Shown: positions 32,634 to 42,816 of the stretch, one piece after another
How positions within the stretch are numbered: position 1 is the first letter of the stretch
Layout of the letters: the number at the start of each line of letters is the position of its first letter
From: an uncultured Coxiella sp.
GTDB taxonomy: Bacteria; Pseudomonadota; Gammaproteobacteria; Coxiellales; Coxiellaceae
NCBI GenBank assembly: GCA_902623005.1
Contig: CACNSC010000009.1
Span: 18,424-82,423, forward strand
Direction of reading: 5' to 3'
DNA: 64,000 nucleotides
Notes under the pieces: generated by a model
The model's input: the letters and a program-made list of their open reading frames with translations, nothing else
Database searches by the model: none
Told to the model about the DNA's origin: nothing
Translations under genes and position numbers: made by a program

Positions 32634-33368
32634 TTATTTCCTCAGTGATGAGAATTTTTTGCGTTGCCACACGATGGGGGCAATCGCGATTACCTTGGTG
32701 TTGTAGTAGTTGAGTGGAGGTGTAGTAGCTTGCGGGTTGGTGCTCGATACCGTGTAGCGTCCTTCAGTAGCGCTCTTTTGCAGATATCGTGGTAAGACTA
32801 GATTGTTCTCAAGTTCAACAATACACAGCTGGTTGACATAATGTGCAATCTTAGTATTAGGCACACGAATCCCGCCGATGTAATCCCCACACGAATAGTA
32901 GGGCTCCATGGCATTGTCAGTAATACTGATTACAACGGCGTTGGGGTTGTTGGCTTTAAAAAGTTGTACTTCTTTATAAATCAGCTCTTCTTCTTTGAGG
33001 TTTTGTTCTACTAAGCTATCGTTCGCTTGAGAAACTGACTCAACGCCTGATTGCAGTGACTCATAACTTCGTGGTGGCATACCGGTACCGTGCAGCAACC
33101 AATCAGCCGAACAAATGAGTCCTTCTTGTTTAAGCGACTCTACAATTCGATTGGCGCCTTTCTTTGACAGAGGGTTCTTGCCTTGCTCCCAGCCTTGTAA
33201 GGTATTAGCACTAATACCGTGTTTTTTTTCAAAGGCTTTGCGGGTTGCGATGCCAGCAAGAACGCGGGCGCGTTTCACTCGATCGCCCGAAGAATGCAGT
33301 GTAGTTTCAATTTTCATCAGAATCTCCCTGTGATTATCCATATCATCGAGGTGAAAAACATCATACAT
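32634..33368 (-). CDS. XRE-type HTH regulator with S24/LexA-like C-terminal domain (catalytic residues apparently lost)
   Basis: N-terminal HTH GISANTLQGWEQGKNPLSKKGANRIVESL; C-terminal ITDNAMEPYYSCGDYIGG and NLVLPRYLQ align with S24 SMxP and K-containing motifs. Confidence 0.75.
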   Translation of the reverse strand: MYDVFHLDDMDNHREILMKIETTLHSSGDRVKRARVLAGIATRKAFEKKHGISANTLQGWEQGKNPLSKKGANRIVESLKQEGLICSADWLLHGTGMPPRSYESLQSGVESVSQANDSLVEQNLKEEELIYKEVQLFKANNPNAVVISITDNAMEPYYSCGDYIGGIRVPNTKIAHYVNQLCIVELENNLVLPRYLQKSATEGRYTVSSTNPQATTPPLNYYNTKVIAIAPIVWQRKKFSSLRK

Positions 33369-33571
33369 CTAAATCGATAGAACGCCTAGCCTAGTGATGC
33401 GCTATAAAGGAGTTAGTCCTGTAATTATAGGGAGTATTTGCCAAACGAAGGGATAATGACTTCATCGATTAGTGTGCAATCATGAACACTGACTTTCACT
33501 TAATCGTGGTTGAAACGCCTTTGCAAACCAATGCTGCATTTAACGGGTTATTTTTTGTACCATAAAAACAC

Positions 33572-33600
33572 TTGACAATTTTTAATACCGATGATTATAT
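33572..33600 (+). promoter_or_regulatory. Sigma70-like promoter TTGACA-N17-TTATAT upstream of LuxR-type gene
   Basis: Consensus -35 and near-consensus -10 with 17-bp spacer. Confidence 0.55.
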
Positions 33601-33688
33601 GATCTAAAATTGGTTTTTGAAGATTTTTTTATACCAAAATATAGTTTAAAAAAGCCATTGTTGGTTAAAATAGTGCCAAAGGTTGCCC

Positions 33689-34093
33689 ATGGTCAGTCAA
33701 CAAGATGACACCTTGTCTCGTCTCTGGCGGGATATCATTCTGAATCTAACATCCTCAACACCTTTGCATCAGCAATATTTAGATAGCCAGGCACGTCTTT
33801 GTTATGCCGCTCAATCCAGTTGTACACGACACCGATTTGAGCTTCGTCACGGTGAGGTTGTTTTTCTAACGGATCGCGAACGACAGATTATTTATTTTTT
33901 ACACCACGCCATGACAGCAACCCAGATTGCAGAGCAAATAAATCTCTCTCCAAGGACGGTCGAATACTACACCGATAATTTGAAGATGAAGTTTCAAGTT
34001 ACCAGTAAAAAGGCCCTGGTTCAGCGATTGGTACAAGAAACTGAGTTGCTGCACGCGTGTAATTTTAGGTTGCATCCACAGCGTCCAGGTTAA
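33689..34093 (+). CDS. LuxR/GerE-type HTH transcriptional regulator, short
   Basis: C-terminal LTDRERQIIYFLHHAMTATQIAEQINLSPRTVEYYTDNLKMKF GerE motif. Confidence 0.85.
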   Translation: MVSQQDDTLSRLWRDIILNLTSSTPLHQQYLDSQARLCYAAQSSCTRHRFELRHGEVVFLTDRERQIIYFLHHAMTATQIAEQINLSPRTVEYYTDNLKMKFQVTSKKALVQRLVQETELLHACNFRLHPQRPG

Positions 34094-34099
34094 TTTATC

Positions 34100-34866
34100 C
34101 TTGGGTGTTGATAACAGGAAGATATTGATCGTTTTCCACAATTTGCGTGGATAACTGTGTGTGCAACACGATGAAAAATTATATAACTAATTGATTAAAA
34201 ACAATTTTAATGCTTAGTTTAATCTCCTGCCAGTTGATCATAATGGATTAATAACCGCTCATGAGTTGTTTTTTTTATGACCAATCTTGCGATAAGTTGA
34301 GTTAATCGATTGACAACAACAGATTTATCCCGCATCGATTTGTTTTCCACAATTTTAGTGGATAAGTGTGTGAGCAACCCTAGGGTATAGAGCTTAACTG
34401 TTTGAAATTAAACAGTTAAATTATAAACGACCAAAAATTAACACGACTTAATATTTAGCAAATTTTGTGCAATTGACTATCCTTTATTGGTCTTTTTCAG
34501 ATTGATAGACACAGCTTGGATTCCGAAAGGGTTTTTGTCCTTGGTTATCGTGACTAAGATGTGGATAACTCTGTGGTAAACTTTTTACGTTCTGTCAGTG
34601 AGTAAAAACGACAGCTTGCGATAAGATTTTGAACTAATTTAAAAATTAACTATTTTTCAATTAGATATGTTTTTTTTCACAGGTAGGTGTTGTAAAAAAA
34701 GTCTTATCTCACTGAGTTTTTTATGGTGTGCATAACTTTTGAGGCGAAGGTCGTAGTTCTCGGCCTAAGTAACGGTATTAATATAATTTTTGTTGGGTAT
34801 GAGGGATGTTTGTAGTGCCTGAGGGTAGGTTACAGGCACTACCAGGAGAGAATGATATGCTCGTAT
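34100..34866. other. AT-rich non-coding region with DnaA-box-like repeats
   Basis: No long ORF; TTTTCCACA...GTGGATAA inverted units at 34132-34167 and 34343-34378 plus TGTGGATAA at 34560-34568. Confidence 0.55.
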
Positions 34867-36156
34867 TTAGCGTTCTGAGAGGGCGCTGACATCACGTTGA
34901 GTGGGGCCAGTATAGAGTTGTCTAGGTCGAGCTAATCGACGGTTAGGGTCACTCATCATTTCCATCCATTGCGAGATCCAGCCAACTGTTCTGGCGATAG
35001 CGAAGATCACCGTAAACATGTTGCTAGGAATGCCAAGGGCATTGAGTGTAATACCAGAATAGAAATCAACATTGGGATATAACTTTTTATCAATGAAGTA
35101 TTCGTCTTCCAAGGCAATCTTTTCCAGTTTCATTGCTAGTTTGAATAAGGGATCATCGTGCAAGCCAACCGTGTCGAGTACTTCATGGCAGGTCTGTTGC
35201 ATGACTTTAGCGCGAGGGTCGTAGTTCTTGTAGACACGATGTCCAAACCCCATAAGGCGGAATGGGTCATTTTTGTCCTTGGCTTTTTTAATAAATTCAC
35301 CGATACGGTCTTCGTTACCGATTTCACGCAGCATATTCAAGCAGGCTTCGTTGGCACCGCCGTGAGCAGGTCCCCATAAAGCACCGATTCCAGCAGAGAT
35401 ACAAGCAAATGGGTTGGCGCCGGTTGAGCCAGCTACACGCACAGTTGATGTGGAGGCATTTTGCTCGTGGTCAGCGTGCAGGGTGAAGATACGGTCCATC
35501 GCTCGGCTGAGAATAGGGTCTGGCTTGGTTGTATTGTCGTAAGGGGTGCCAAACATCATGTTCAAGAAGTTTTCAGCATAATCCAACTCGTGTTTTGGGT
35601 GCATGAAAGGCTCACCAATCGAGTATTTGTAACTCATCGCAGCTAATACTGGCATTTTAGCTACCAGTCGAATCGCAGACAGTTCTCGCAATTCAGGATT
35701 GTTGATATCTAAAGAATCATGGTAGAACGCTGATAAGGCTCCAACCACACCAACCATGATCGCCATGGGGTGAGCGTCTCGTCTGAAACCGCAAAAGAAA
35801 CGATTGATTTGATCATGCACATTGCTGTGTTTCTTAATCATCGCGGTAAAGTCATCTTTCTGTGCACTGTTGGGAAGTTCGCCGTGAATCAATAGATGAC
35901 AGACTTCCATGTAATCGGTATCAAATGCCAATTGGTCGATTGGGTAACCGCGATGCAGTAAGATACCTTGTTGTCCGTCGATGAAGGTGATAGCTGATTC
36001 GCAAGCAGCGGTGGCGCCAAATCCAGGATCAAAGGTAAAATGTTGTGTTTTGGGAACGGGTTTGATGTCGATAACGTCTTGACCGAGAGAGCCTCGAAGG
36101 ATTGGACAGTCTACGGTATCGTTGTCAATGGATAGGGTGGCATGTTTATCGCTCAT
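34867..36156 (-). CDS. gltA: Citrate synthase, type II
   Basis: [46 protein letters not shown] motif. Confidence 0.98.
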   Translation of the reverse strand: MSDKHATLSIDNDTVDCPILRGSLGQDVIDIKPVPKTQHFTFDPGFGATAACESAITFIDGQQGILLHRGYPIDQLAFDTDYMEVCHLLIHGELPNSAQKDDFTAMIKKHSNVHDQINRFFCGFRRDAHPMAIMVGVVGALSAFYHDSLDINNPELRELSAIRLVAKMPVLAAMSYKYSIGEPFMHPKHELDYAENFLNMMFGTPYDNTTKPDPILSRAMDRIFTLHADHEQNASTSTVRVAGSTGANPFACISAGIGALWGPAHGGANEACLNMLREIGNEDRIGEFIKKAKDKNDPFRLMGFGHRVYKNYDPRAKVMQQTCHEVLDTVGLHDDPLFKLAMKLEKIALEDEYFIDKKLYPNVDFYSGITLNALGIPSNMFTVIFAIARTVGWISQWMEMMSDPNRRLARPRQLYTGPTQRDVSALSER

Positions 36157-36353
36157 CTGCGGTGCTCCTTGGTCATCAATGAAGGGGAATATGGCTGTTT
36201 TTGTCGCCCTCGTGGCATCGGTTATTCCATTTTGCGCTAAGCTTACCGGATGATGCCCGGTTATTAAAGTGTTGAATTGGTATGGCGAATTGGGCTGGTC
36301 ACAGTGGCATCAGGCGACTCAGTTAGGCGCTATCAATTCAAAGAAAGCTGGGC

Positions 36354-36397
36354 TATAATGCCCGGCCAGTGGGGACAGCATGTCACCACTTTTTTTG
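36354..36397 (+). promoter_or_regulatory. TATAAT -10 box immediately followed by hairpin plus T-run in rpsO leader
   Basis: TATAAT at 36354-36359; AGTGG-g-GACA-GCA-TGTC-a-CCACT at 36368-36390 then TTTTTT. Confidence 0.55.
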
Positions 36398-36459
36398 GGG
36401 TGTCTGTCAATGACAGCGGATACAAGCCCAGCTAACCACACAACCAAAGAGGTAACACA

Positions 36460-36729
36460 ATGTCATTAAGTGCGCAGCAGAAAGCTGAAATTGTAAAAGA
36501 ATATCAACTCACACCTGGCGACACCGGTTCGGTAGAAGTTCAGGTTGCGGTTTTGACCATCGACATTAAGGGTCTTACTGAGCATTTCAAACAACACATC
36601 CACGACCATAATTCTCGCCGGGGTTTATTGCGCAAGGTGAGTCAGCGTCGCAAGTTATTAGATTATCTTAAAAACAAAGACTTAGAGAGATATCGCAGTT
36701 TAATCAGCCGATTAGGTCTGCGTCGATAA
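36460..36729 (+). CDS. rpsO: 30S ribosomal protein S15
   Basis: [50 protein letters not shown]. Confidence 0.99.
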   Translation: MSLSAQQKAEIVKEYQLTPGDTGSVEVQVAVLTIDIKGLTEHFKQHIHDHNSRRGLLRKVSQRRKLLDYLKNKDLERYRSLISRLGLRR

Positions 36730-36749
36730 ATTAAATTAGAGGAAATTGA

Positions 36750-38876
36750 GTGAATAAATTAACCCAAACTTTTCAATATGGCCAACACACGGTCACATTA
36801 GAAACTGGCGAGATTGCTCGTCAAGCCAATGGCTCGGTTATCATTACCATGGGTGACACCATGGTACTGGTGGCGGTCACAGCTAAAAAAGAAGCTGATC
36901 CCAGTCGAGGCTTCTTCCCACTAACCGTGAGCTATGTCGAAAAGACCTATGCAGCCGGTAAAATCCCTGGTGGTTACTTTAAGCGTGAAGGTCGCCCGAC
37001 AGAACACGAAACCCTAACATCGCGTCTGATTGACCGCCCAATTCGTCCATTATTTCCTAAGGGCTTCATGAACGAAGTTCAGGTAGTTGCAACGGTGATG
37101 TCTCTGGATCCTGAAGTCAGTGCGGACATTCCTGCATTAATTGGTGCTTCAGCTGCATTAGCGATTGCTGGTGTACCTTTTAACGGACCATTGAGTGCGG
37201 CGCGTGTTGGTTACAAAGATGGTGAATACCTACTGAATCCCTCAGAACAAGTTATCAAAGAGTCACAACTAGACCTTGTGGTTTCTGGTACTGAAGACGC
37301 GGTCTTAATGGTTGAGTCTGAAGCTAACCAACTTTCTGAAGAAGTCATGTTGGGCGCAGTGTTATTCGGTCATGAGCAAATGCAAGTGGCGATTGAAGCC
37401 ATTCGTGCGTTAGCGCAACAAGCTAATGTCACACCTTGGGAGTGGAGCCCATTACCAGAAAACGACGCTTTGATTGCACAAGTCACCGAGCACGCCAGTG
37501 CAGGCATTAAAGCCGCATACAGCATCAGTGACAAAATGGCACGTTATGAAGCCATGTCAGCGGTGGTTGATCAAACCGTAGCAACGCTCTGTCCAGAAGA
37601 TCAAGAAAATGCACCAGCAGCCGGTGATGTGAAGAAGATTATTCATGACATTGAAAAAGCTACCGTGCGTCAAAATGTATTGGATGGTCATCCACGTATC
37701 GATGGTCGCGACACGGAAACAGTGCGTCCAATTACTATTGAGTTGGGTAAGCTGCCACGTGCACATGGTTCTGTGGTGTTTACCCGTGGTGAAACGCAAG
37801 CGATTGTTGCGGCCACATTAGGCACTGAGCGTGACGCACAATTGATTGACGCTTTAAGCGGTGAGTACCGTGATAACTTCATGCTGCATTACAACTTTCC
37901 TCCCTACTGTGTGGGTGAAACGGGCATGATGTCTGGCCCTAAGCGTCGTGAAATTGGTCACGGTAAATTGGCTAAGCGTGCCATGATGGCAGTAGTGCCA
38001 ACCTTGGAAGAATTTCCATACGTTTTGCGTGCGGTATCTGAAATTACAGAATCTAACGGTTCAAGTTCAATGGCCAGTGTTTGTGGGGCTACTTTGTCCT
38101 TGATGGATGCGGGTGTACCGATTAAAGCACCAGTGGCTGGTATCGCCATGGGTCTGATTAAAGAAGATCAAAAGTTCGCGGTATTAACCGATATCTTGGG
38201 CGATGAAGATCACTTAGGCGACATGGACTTTAAAGTTGCGGGTACTGAAGCGGGTGTAACAGCCTTGCAAATGGATATCAAAATCCAAGGCATCACTCGT
38301 CAAATCATGGAAGTGGCTCTCGAGCAAGCAAAACAGGCTCGTTTGCACATCTTAGGTTTGATGAATCAAGCCATTAGTCAACCACGCGAGTCAGTGTCAC
38401 AACACGCGCCACGCATTACTACCATTAAAATTCATCCGGATAAAATCCGTGATGTGATTGGTAAAGGCGGTGCAACGATTCGTGAATTAACTGAGTCTAC
38501 CAACACCACCATCGATATTTCAGATGATGGTATCGTTAAAATTGCCGCAGTGAATGCTGAAGATGGCGAAGCTGCTATGCGTCGTGTCGAAGAACTAACC
38601 GCCGTGCCAGAAGTCGGCAAGCAATACGACGGTAAAGTGGTCAAGTTAATGGACTTCGGTGCATTTGTTGAATACATGCCAGGCCGTGAAGGTCTTGTTC
38701 ATGTGTCACAAATCGCTGAGACGCGTGTTGAGAAAGTCGCTGATTACTTGTCTGAAGGCCAAGCAGTCACGGTAAAACTGATTGAAATTGACCGTCAGGG
38801 CCGTGTGCGTTTGAGTATCAAACAAGTTGAGGCAGAGACTGCAGAAGCACCCACAGAACCGGTGGATGCCGAGTAA
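36750..38876 (+). CDS. pnp: Polyribonucleotide nucleotidyltransferase (GTG start)
   Basis: Two RNase PH domains, KH motif [18 protein letters not shown]1 motif [28 protein letters not shown]. Confidence 0.98.
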   Translation: MNKLTQTFQYGQHTVTLETGEIARQANGSVIITMGDTMVLVAVTAKKEADPSRGFFPLTVSYVEKTYAAGKIPGGYFKREGRPTEHETLTSRLIDRPIRPLFPKGFMNEVQVVATVMSLDPEVSADIPALIGASAALAIAGVPFNGPLSAARVGYKDGEYLLNPSEQVIKESQLDLVVSGTEDAVLMVESEANQLSEEVMLGAVLFGHEQMQVAIEAIRALAQQANVTPWEWSPLPENDALIAQVTEHASAGIKAAYSISDKMARYEAMSAVVDQTVATLCPEDQENAPAAGDVKKIIHDIEKATVRQNVLDGHPRIDGRDTETVRPITIELGKLPRAHGSVVFTRGETQAIVAATLGTERDAQLIDALSGEYRDNFMLHYNFPPYCVGETGMMSGPKRREIGHGKLAKRAMMAVVPTLEEFPYVLRAVSEITESNGSSSMASVCGATLSLMDAGVPIKAPVAGIAMGLIKEDQKFAVLTDILGDEDHLGDMDFKVAGTEAGVTALQMDIKIQGITRQIMEVALEQAKQARLHILGLMNQAISQPRESVSQHAPRITTIKIHPDKIRDVIGKGGATIRELTESTNTTIDISDDGIVKIAAVNAEDGEAAMRRVEELTAVPEVGKQYDGKVVKLMDFGAFVEYMPGREGLVHVSQIAETRVEKVADYLSEGQAVTVKLIEIDRQGRVRLSIKQVEAETAEAPTEPVDAE

Positions 38877-38918
38877 CCATTCGCAAGCATAAAAAAGGCC
38901 ACATCCGTGGCCTTTTTT
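38863..38918 (+). repeat. 56-bp direct repeat copy 1 (pnp 3' end plus terminator)
   Basis: TGGATGCCGAGTAACCATTCGCAAGCATAAAAAAGGCCACATCCGTGGCCTTTTTT; near-identical to 41170-41225. Confidence 0.95.
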
Positions 38919-38919
38919 T
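38891..38919. terminator. pnp terminator (GGCCAC family copy 1)
   Basis: AAAAAAGGCCACATCCGTGGCCTTTTTTT. Confidence 0.9.
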
Positions 38920-39008
38920 AATTTTTTTCGATAACGTATTTTGTATGCATGTAGCCAAAAAATACAAAATCTAATATGTAAGCAGATAATAAATTCAGGA
39001 GTTTGTCT

Positions 39009-41081
39009 TTGAGTCAATCACAATATCGCCCTGAGATTAATGGTCTTCGTGCACTTGCTGTATTATCTGTAGTTCTGTTTCATGCATTCCCAGACCTCTT
39101 AAAAGGCGGATTTATAGGAGTTGATGTTTTTTTTGTCATCAGCGGTTTTTTGATTTCTACTCATATTTTTGAAAATTTGTACTCCGGTCAATTTAGTTTT
39201 ATAGATTTCTTTGGAAGACGAATAAGAAGAATTTTTCCAGCACTTTCGATAGTTATGGCCTGCTCATTAGTAATAGGATCGATGGTGTTGCTAGCCGATG
39301 AATATAATCAACTAGGAAAATATATTGCTTCTGGGGCAACATTTATCACAAATTTTATTCTAGTCAATGAGAGTGGCTATTTTGATAACGCATCTATAAC
39401 AAAACCAATGCTTCATTTGTGGAGTTTGGCTGTCGAAGAGCAGTTTTATATCGTTTGGCCGGTGATTCTTTTCTTGGGATGGAGGTATAAACGTAACTTG
39501 CTGACAATTACGGTCATCATAGCGATTCTATCTTTCACTATAAATTTACATTTTATAAAAAGTCATCCAGTAGCTTCTTTCTACTGGCCAATTGATCGTT
39601 TTTGGGAGCTTTTAAGCGGAAGTATTCTTGCATGGCTACTTTTATATGAGCGTGAGAAGTTGTTAAATTTTAAGAAATCTATCCATGATTATTTTAGAAA
39701 GTTGATTAATCTGAAATTTACTAATACAAATATGGATGGTTATTTGACAGCTAATGTTATGTCACTATTAGGCCTTTTATTACTCATTGGTGGAGATTTT
39801 TATATCAATAGGACTTTGCCATTTCCTTCTGTTTGGGCTTTAATTCCAGTAGTAGGAGCCTTATTAATAATTACCAGTGGCTCAAAGGCTCTAGCGAATC
39901 GATTTATTCTAATGAATCCAATAGCTATGTGGTTTGGCTTGATAAGCTACCCGCTTTATTTATGGCATTGGCCCATACTTTCCTTTTTGCAAATTGTACA
40001 CACAAACGAACTTCATACAAAAACTCGAATTTTGGCGATTTTGGCCTCGATTTTATTAGCTTGGTTGACTTATCAGTATGTGGAACGCCCGATTCGGTTT
40101 GGATCATTAAAGAAAAAAATTAATCCAATATTCATTAGCTGTTTTCTATTGTCTATTGGAGTCATAGGCTATTGTGTAAATAAAATCAATTGGTCAGAGA
40201 CAAACTGTTATAAAAATCTTTTGGTTGAGCGCGATTATGTCATTAGTAATTCTAATAAATGGTACAAAGGAAAAAATGATTGGTTATTTTTGGGTGATTT
40301 CGATAATCACACTGTTGCTAAGAGAATGATGGCGATCAATCCATCTGAGAAGGTTAAAACACAGACCTATCAGTTATTTTCAATATTGGCAAGGACGGCG
40401 GCGGAATCGCACACAAAAGTTGCATTGCTAGTTGGTCCTAATAAATCATCTGTCTATAAGGAATATTTACCTGATGAGCTAGTTCCCTCGGAACAAAGAT
40501 ACAGCACATTGATAACTAATTCTCTGAAGAAAATACCTAATCTAACTCTAATTGATCCGACAGATTTTCTCATAAAAAATAAAGAAAAAAGTGGTATTTT
40601 ATATTGGCGAACTAACACTCACTGGAATCAGAAAGGCTCATATATGGCGTTTAAATCCATGATGAATCGTTTGAATTTAAAAGCACCCAATGTCGAATTT
40701 AAATTAAGCGGGAAATCTCATCGTGGAGACCTTATCCACATTAGCAAGTTAAAAGATTTCCCCGTTAAATATGATGATGATTGGAGTTATAAGATACTAT
40801 CTACTTCTCAATTCGTTAGAAAGCAGTTTAAAGACAAACCGAAAGGTGCGTTTGGATGGCAAGGAGAGGTGCATAATAGTAAGGCACTTAATGATATGTC
40901 TGTTTGGGTAGTAGGTGACTCATTCACAACGTCTCTCCGCCCTTATCTTGAAGCTTCATTTAAAGATATAACATATGTCGGTCATTGGAGACACACATTA
41001 AAATCACTTCCTGAGATACTTTCTCAAACCCCAAATAAGCCAGATTTGATTATTGTTGTAAGGGTTGAAAGATCATTTTAA
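39009..41081 (+). CDS. Acyltransferase-3 (OafA-like) fused to AlgX/AlgJ-like SGNH-type C-terminal domain
   Basis: N-term YRPEINGLRALAVLSVVLFHAFPDLLKGGFIGVDVFFVISGFLI; C-term NDWLFLG...GPNKSSVYKEYLPDEL...YWRTNTHWNQKGSY; TTG start preceded by AGGAG. Confidence 0.88.
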   Translation: MSQSQYRPEINGLRALAVLSVVLFHAFPDLLKGGFIGVDVFFVISGFLISTHIFENLYSGQFSFIDFFGRRIRRIFPALSIVMACSLVIGSMVLLADEYNQLGKYIASGATFITNFILVNESGYFDNASITKPMLHLWSLAVEEQFYIVWPVILFLGWRYKRNLLTITVIIAILSFTINLHFIKSHPVASFYWPIDRFWELLSGSILAWLLLYEREKLLNFKKSIHDYFRKLINLKFTNTNMDGYLTANVMSLLGLLLLIGGDFYINRTLPFPSVWALIPVVGALLIITSGSKALANRFILMNPIAMWFGLISYPLYLWHWPILSFLQIVHTNELHTKTRILAILASILLAWLTYQYVERPIRFGSLKKKINPIFISCFLLSIGVIGYCVNKINWSETNCYKNLLVERDYVISNSNKWYKGKNDWLFLGDFDNHTVAKRMMAINPSEKVKTQTYQLFSILARTAAESHTKVALLVGPNKSSVYKEYLPDELVPSEQRYSTLITNSLKKIPNLTLIDPTDFLIKNKEKSGILYWRTNTHWNQKGSYMAFKSMMNRLNLKAPNVEFKLSGKSHRGDLIHISKLKDFPVKYDDDWSYKILSTSQFVRKQFKDKPKGAFGWQGEVHNSKALNDMSVWVVGDSFTTSLRPYLEASFKDITYVGHWRHTLKSLPEILSQTPNKPDLIIVVRVERSF

Positions 41082-41169
41082 TTTTTCTAAGACCTCAATG
41101 AATTGACAAATAATGATTGTTTAGATTCTGATAATTATTTTTTTGTGTGTTATTTAAAATGTTGTCACA

Positions 41170-41225
41170 TGGATGCCGAGTAACCACTCGCAAGCATAAA
41201 AAAGGCCACATCCGTGGCCTTTTTT
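41170..41225 (+). repeat. 56-bp direct repeat copy 2 (duplicated pnp 3' end plus terminator)
   Basis: TGGATGCCGAGTAACCACTCGCAAGCATAAAAAAGGCCACATCCGTGGCCTTTTTT; one mismatch to copy 1. Confidence 0.95.
41198..41225. terminator. GGCCAC-family terminator copy 2
   Basis: AAAAAAGGCCACATCCGTGGCCTTTTTT. Confidence 0.88.
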
Positions 41226-41244
41226 ATAAAGTTTATATTGATTA

Positions 41245-41496
41245 CTATTCTCCTGGTATGCCATTTTCTTTCATATATGCGGCTATAGTACCGCACGCTC
41301 TTGCTCTGCTTTTATCTCCTTTTTCTTGAGATGTTGCTCCAGCGCAGAGTACATTTCTGACAACAATAAACGCAGCTAACTGACTGTGATTTAGATTTTG
41401 AATATTTTGTCCCGTTGGTTGTGCAGTACCAGAAATGGGCAATGCCATGGCACCACACACGGCCGCGCTAATCATTAATGTTTTCATGGATTTCAT
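41245..41496 (-). CDS. Small secreted protein A, 83 aa (shared leader family)
   Basis: MKSMKTLMISAAVCGAMALPISGTAQ leader; leader matches the 42880-43122 product. Confidence 0.7.
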   Translation of the reverse strand: MKSMKTLMISAAVCGAMALPISGTAQPTGQNIQNLNHSQLAAFIVVRNVLCAGATSQEKGDKSRARACGTIAAYMKENGIPGE

Positions 41497-41640
41497 ACTA
41501 AAGACCTCGCTTGTTTTTTTTCAGGTATAACAACCTGTTCATGACTCATTACAGGATAAAATGTTCTATTTTGCCTGAAATTGACTCAGATCGATTCTGG
41601 TCGGTGGAGTGTCTTTGTGTGTTACCTATTGATTTAGAAT

Positions 41641-41668
41641 AAAAAAAGGCCACATGCGTGGCCTTTTA
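41641..41668. terminator. GGCCAC-family terminator copy 3
   Basis: AAAAAAAGGCCACATGCGTGGCCTTTT. Confidence 0.8.
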
Positions 41669-41680
41669 AAATCACCGAAT

Positions 41681-42691
41681 TTAAGGTTTACGAAAACGGT
41701 AGTGGCTGACAAACCACTCATGGCCCTGGTCCCAAGCGAACAGCTGCTCACAGGCTCTAAAGAAGAGTTCCCATTTCTCATATTGCAATCGCGGCTTGTC
41801 ATAATGCTGTGCAAACAATTCTAAAATGGGTTGTTGATGGTTGTGCAAGTTAGCCAGCCAATCCTGGCAGGTTTTAGCGTAATGCATACCATTGACTTGC
41901 CAGCGTTGTTCAACCGGGATGGTCTGATCAAAAAACATCAGTAAGTCTTCGCTAGGCATAATGCCATCGGCAAAAAAATGTTTTGCCATCCAGCTGGTCT
42001 CAGGATCGTACGCATAGGTCAGGTATTGATGACAGAAATGATGAACAAACAAAATCCCTTGTGGCTTGAGAGCTTGGTTGAGTTGATTAAACAGCTGTTG
42101 ATAGTTCCTGACGTGCTCGAACAGTTCGATACTGACAATGCGATCGTATTTCTCAGTCAGTTTAAGATCATTCACATCGGTCTTAATGCATTGCACGGGT
42201 TTAAGTTGACGTTGTTTGAGGCGCTCTTGGATCAACGCTTGTTGCGTGGCTGAATTGGACACCGCCGTGATGGTCGCATTGGGGTAATGCTCGGCTAAAT
42301 AGCAGGTGAGTGATCCCCAGCCACAACCCAGGTCAAGAATGTTTTGCCCGTCTTGTATGTCGGCGCGTTCGCAAGTGAGCTTAAGCATGGCAGTCTCAGC
42401 GTCAGCAAGCTGATCTGCTTCTGAGTAGTCACAACAGCTGTATTTTAGCTGTGGTCCAAGCACGTATTGAAAAAATGCCGATGGCACTTCGTAGTGTTGC
42501 TCGTTGGCGGTGGATGTTGAAAGCGCAATTGGACTGTTTTTAAGTTGGTCGATGAAGTTGCGTTTACTGTCACCCTGAGTGATTTGATAGCGAGATTTTT
42601 CGGTTTTAAGACCTCGCTTGATTTTTTGATGGATGATTGAACGATAGACAGTACTCGGTATACGACCGGTGTTTAGCAGAAAGTCTAGCAT
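41681..42691 (-). CDS. Cyclopropane-fatty-acid synthase-like SAM methyltransferase
   Basis: HYEVPSAFFQYVLGPQLKYSCCDY; NILDLGCGWGSLTCYLAEHYPNATITAVSNS; DRIVSIELFEHV motifs. Confidence 0.9.
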   Translation of the reverse strand: MLDFLLNTGRIPSTVYRSIIHQKIKRGLKTEKSRYQITQGDSKRNFIDQLKNSPIALSTSTANEQHYEVPSAFFQYVLGPQLKYSCCDYSEADQLADAETAMLKLTCERADIQDGQNILDLGCGWGSLTCYLAEHYPNATITAVSNSATQQALIQERLKQRQLKPVQCIKTDVNDLKLTEKYDRIVSIELFEHVRNYQQLFNQLNQALKPQGILFVHHFCHQYLTYAYDPETSWMAKHFFADGIMPSEDLLMFFDQTIPVEQRWQVNGMHYAKTCQDWLANLHNHQQPILELFAQHYDKPRLQYEKWELFFRACEQLFAWDQGHEWFVSHYRFRKP

Positions 42692-42816
42692 GGCTTGTCC
42701 TTGAGCTGGTTTAAATAAAGTGAGCCATAATAACGCGACAACAAAGAGATTGATATCTTTGTCTGTGTGGCGCTATGGATAGTTAAAGGTGTTCATAACA
42801 GATAAGTAGCCTCATT

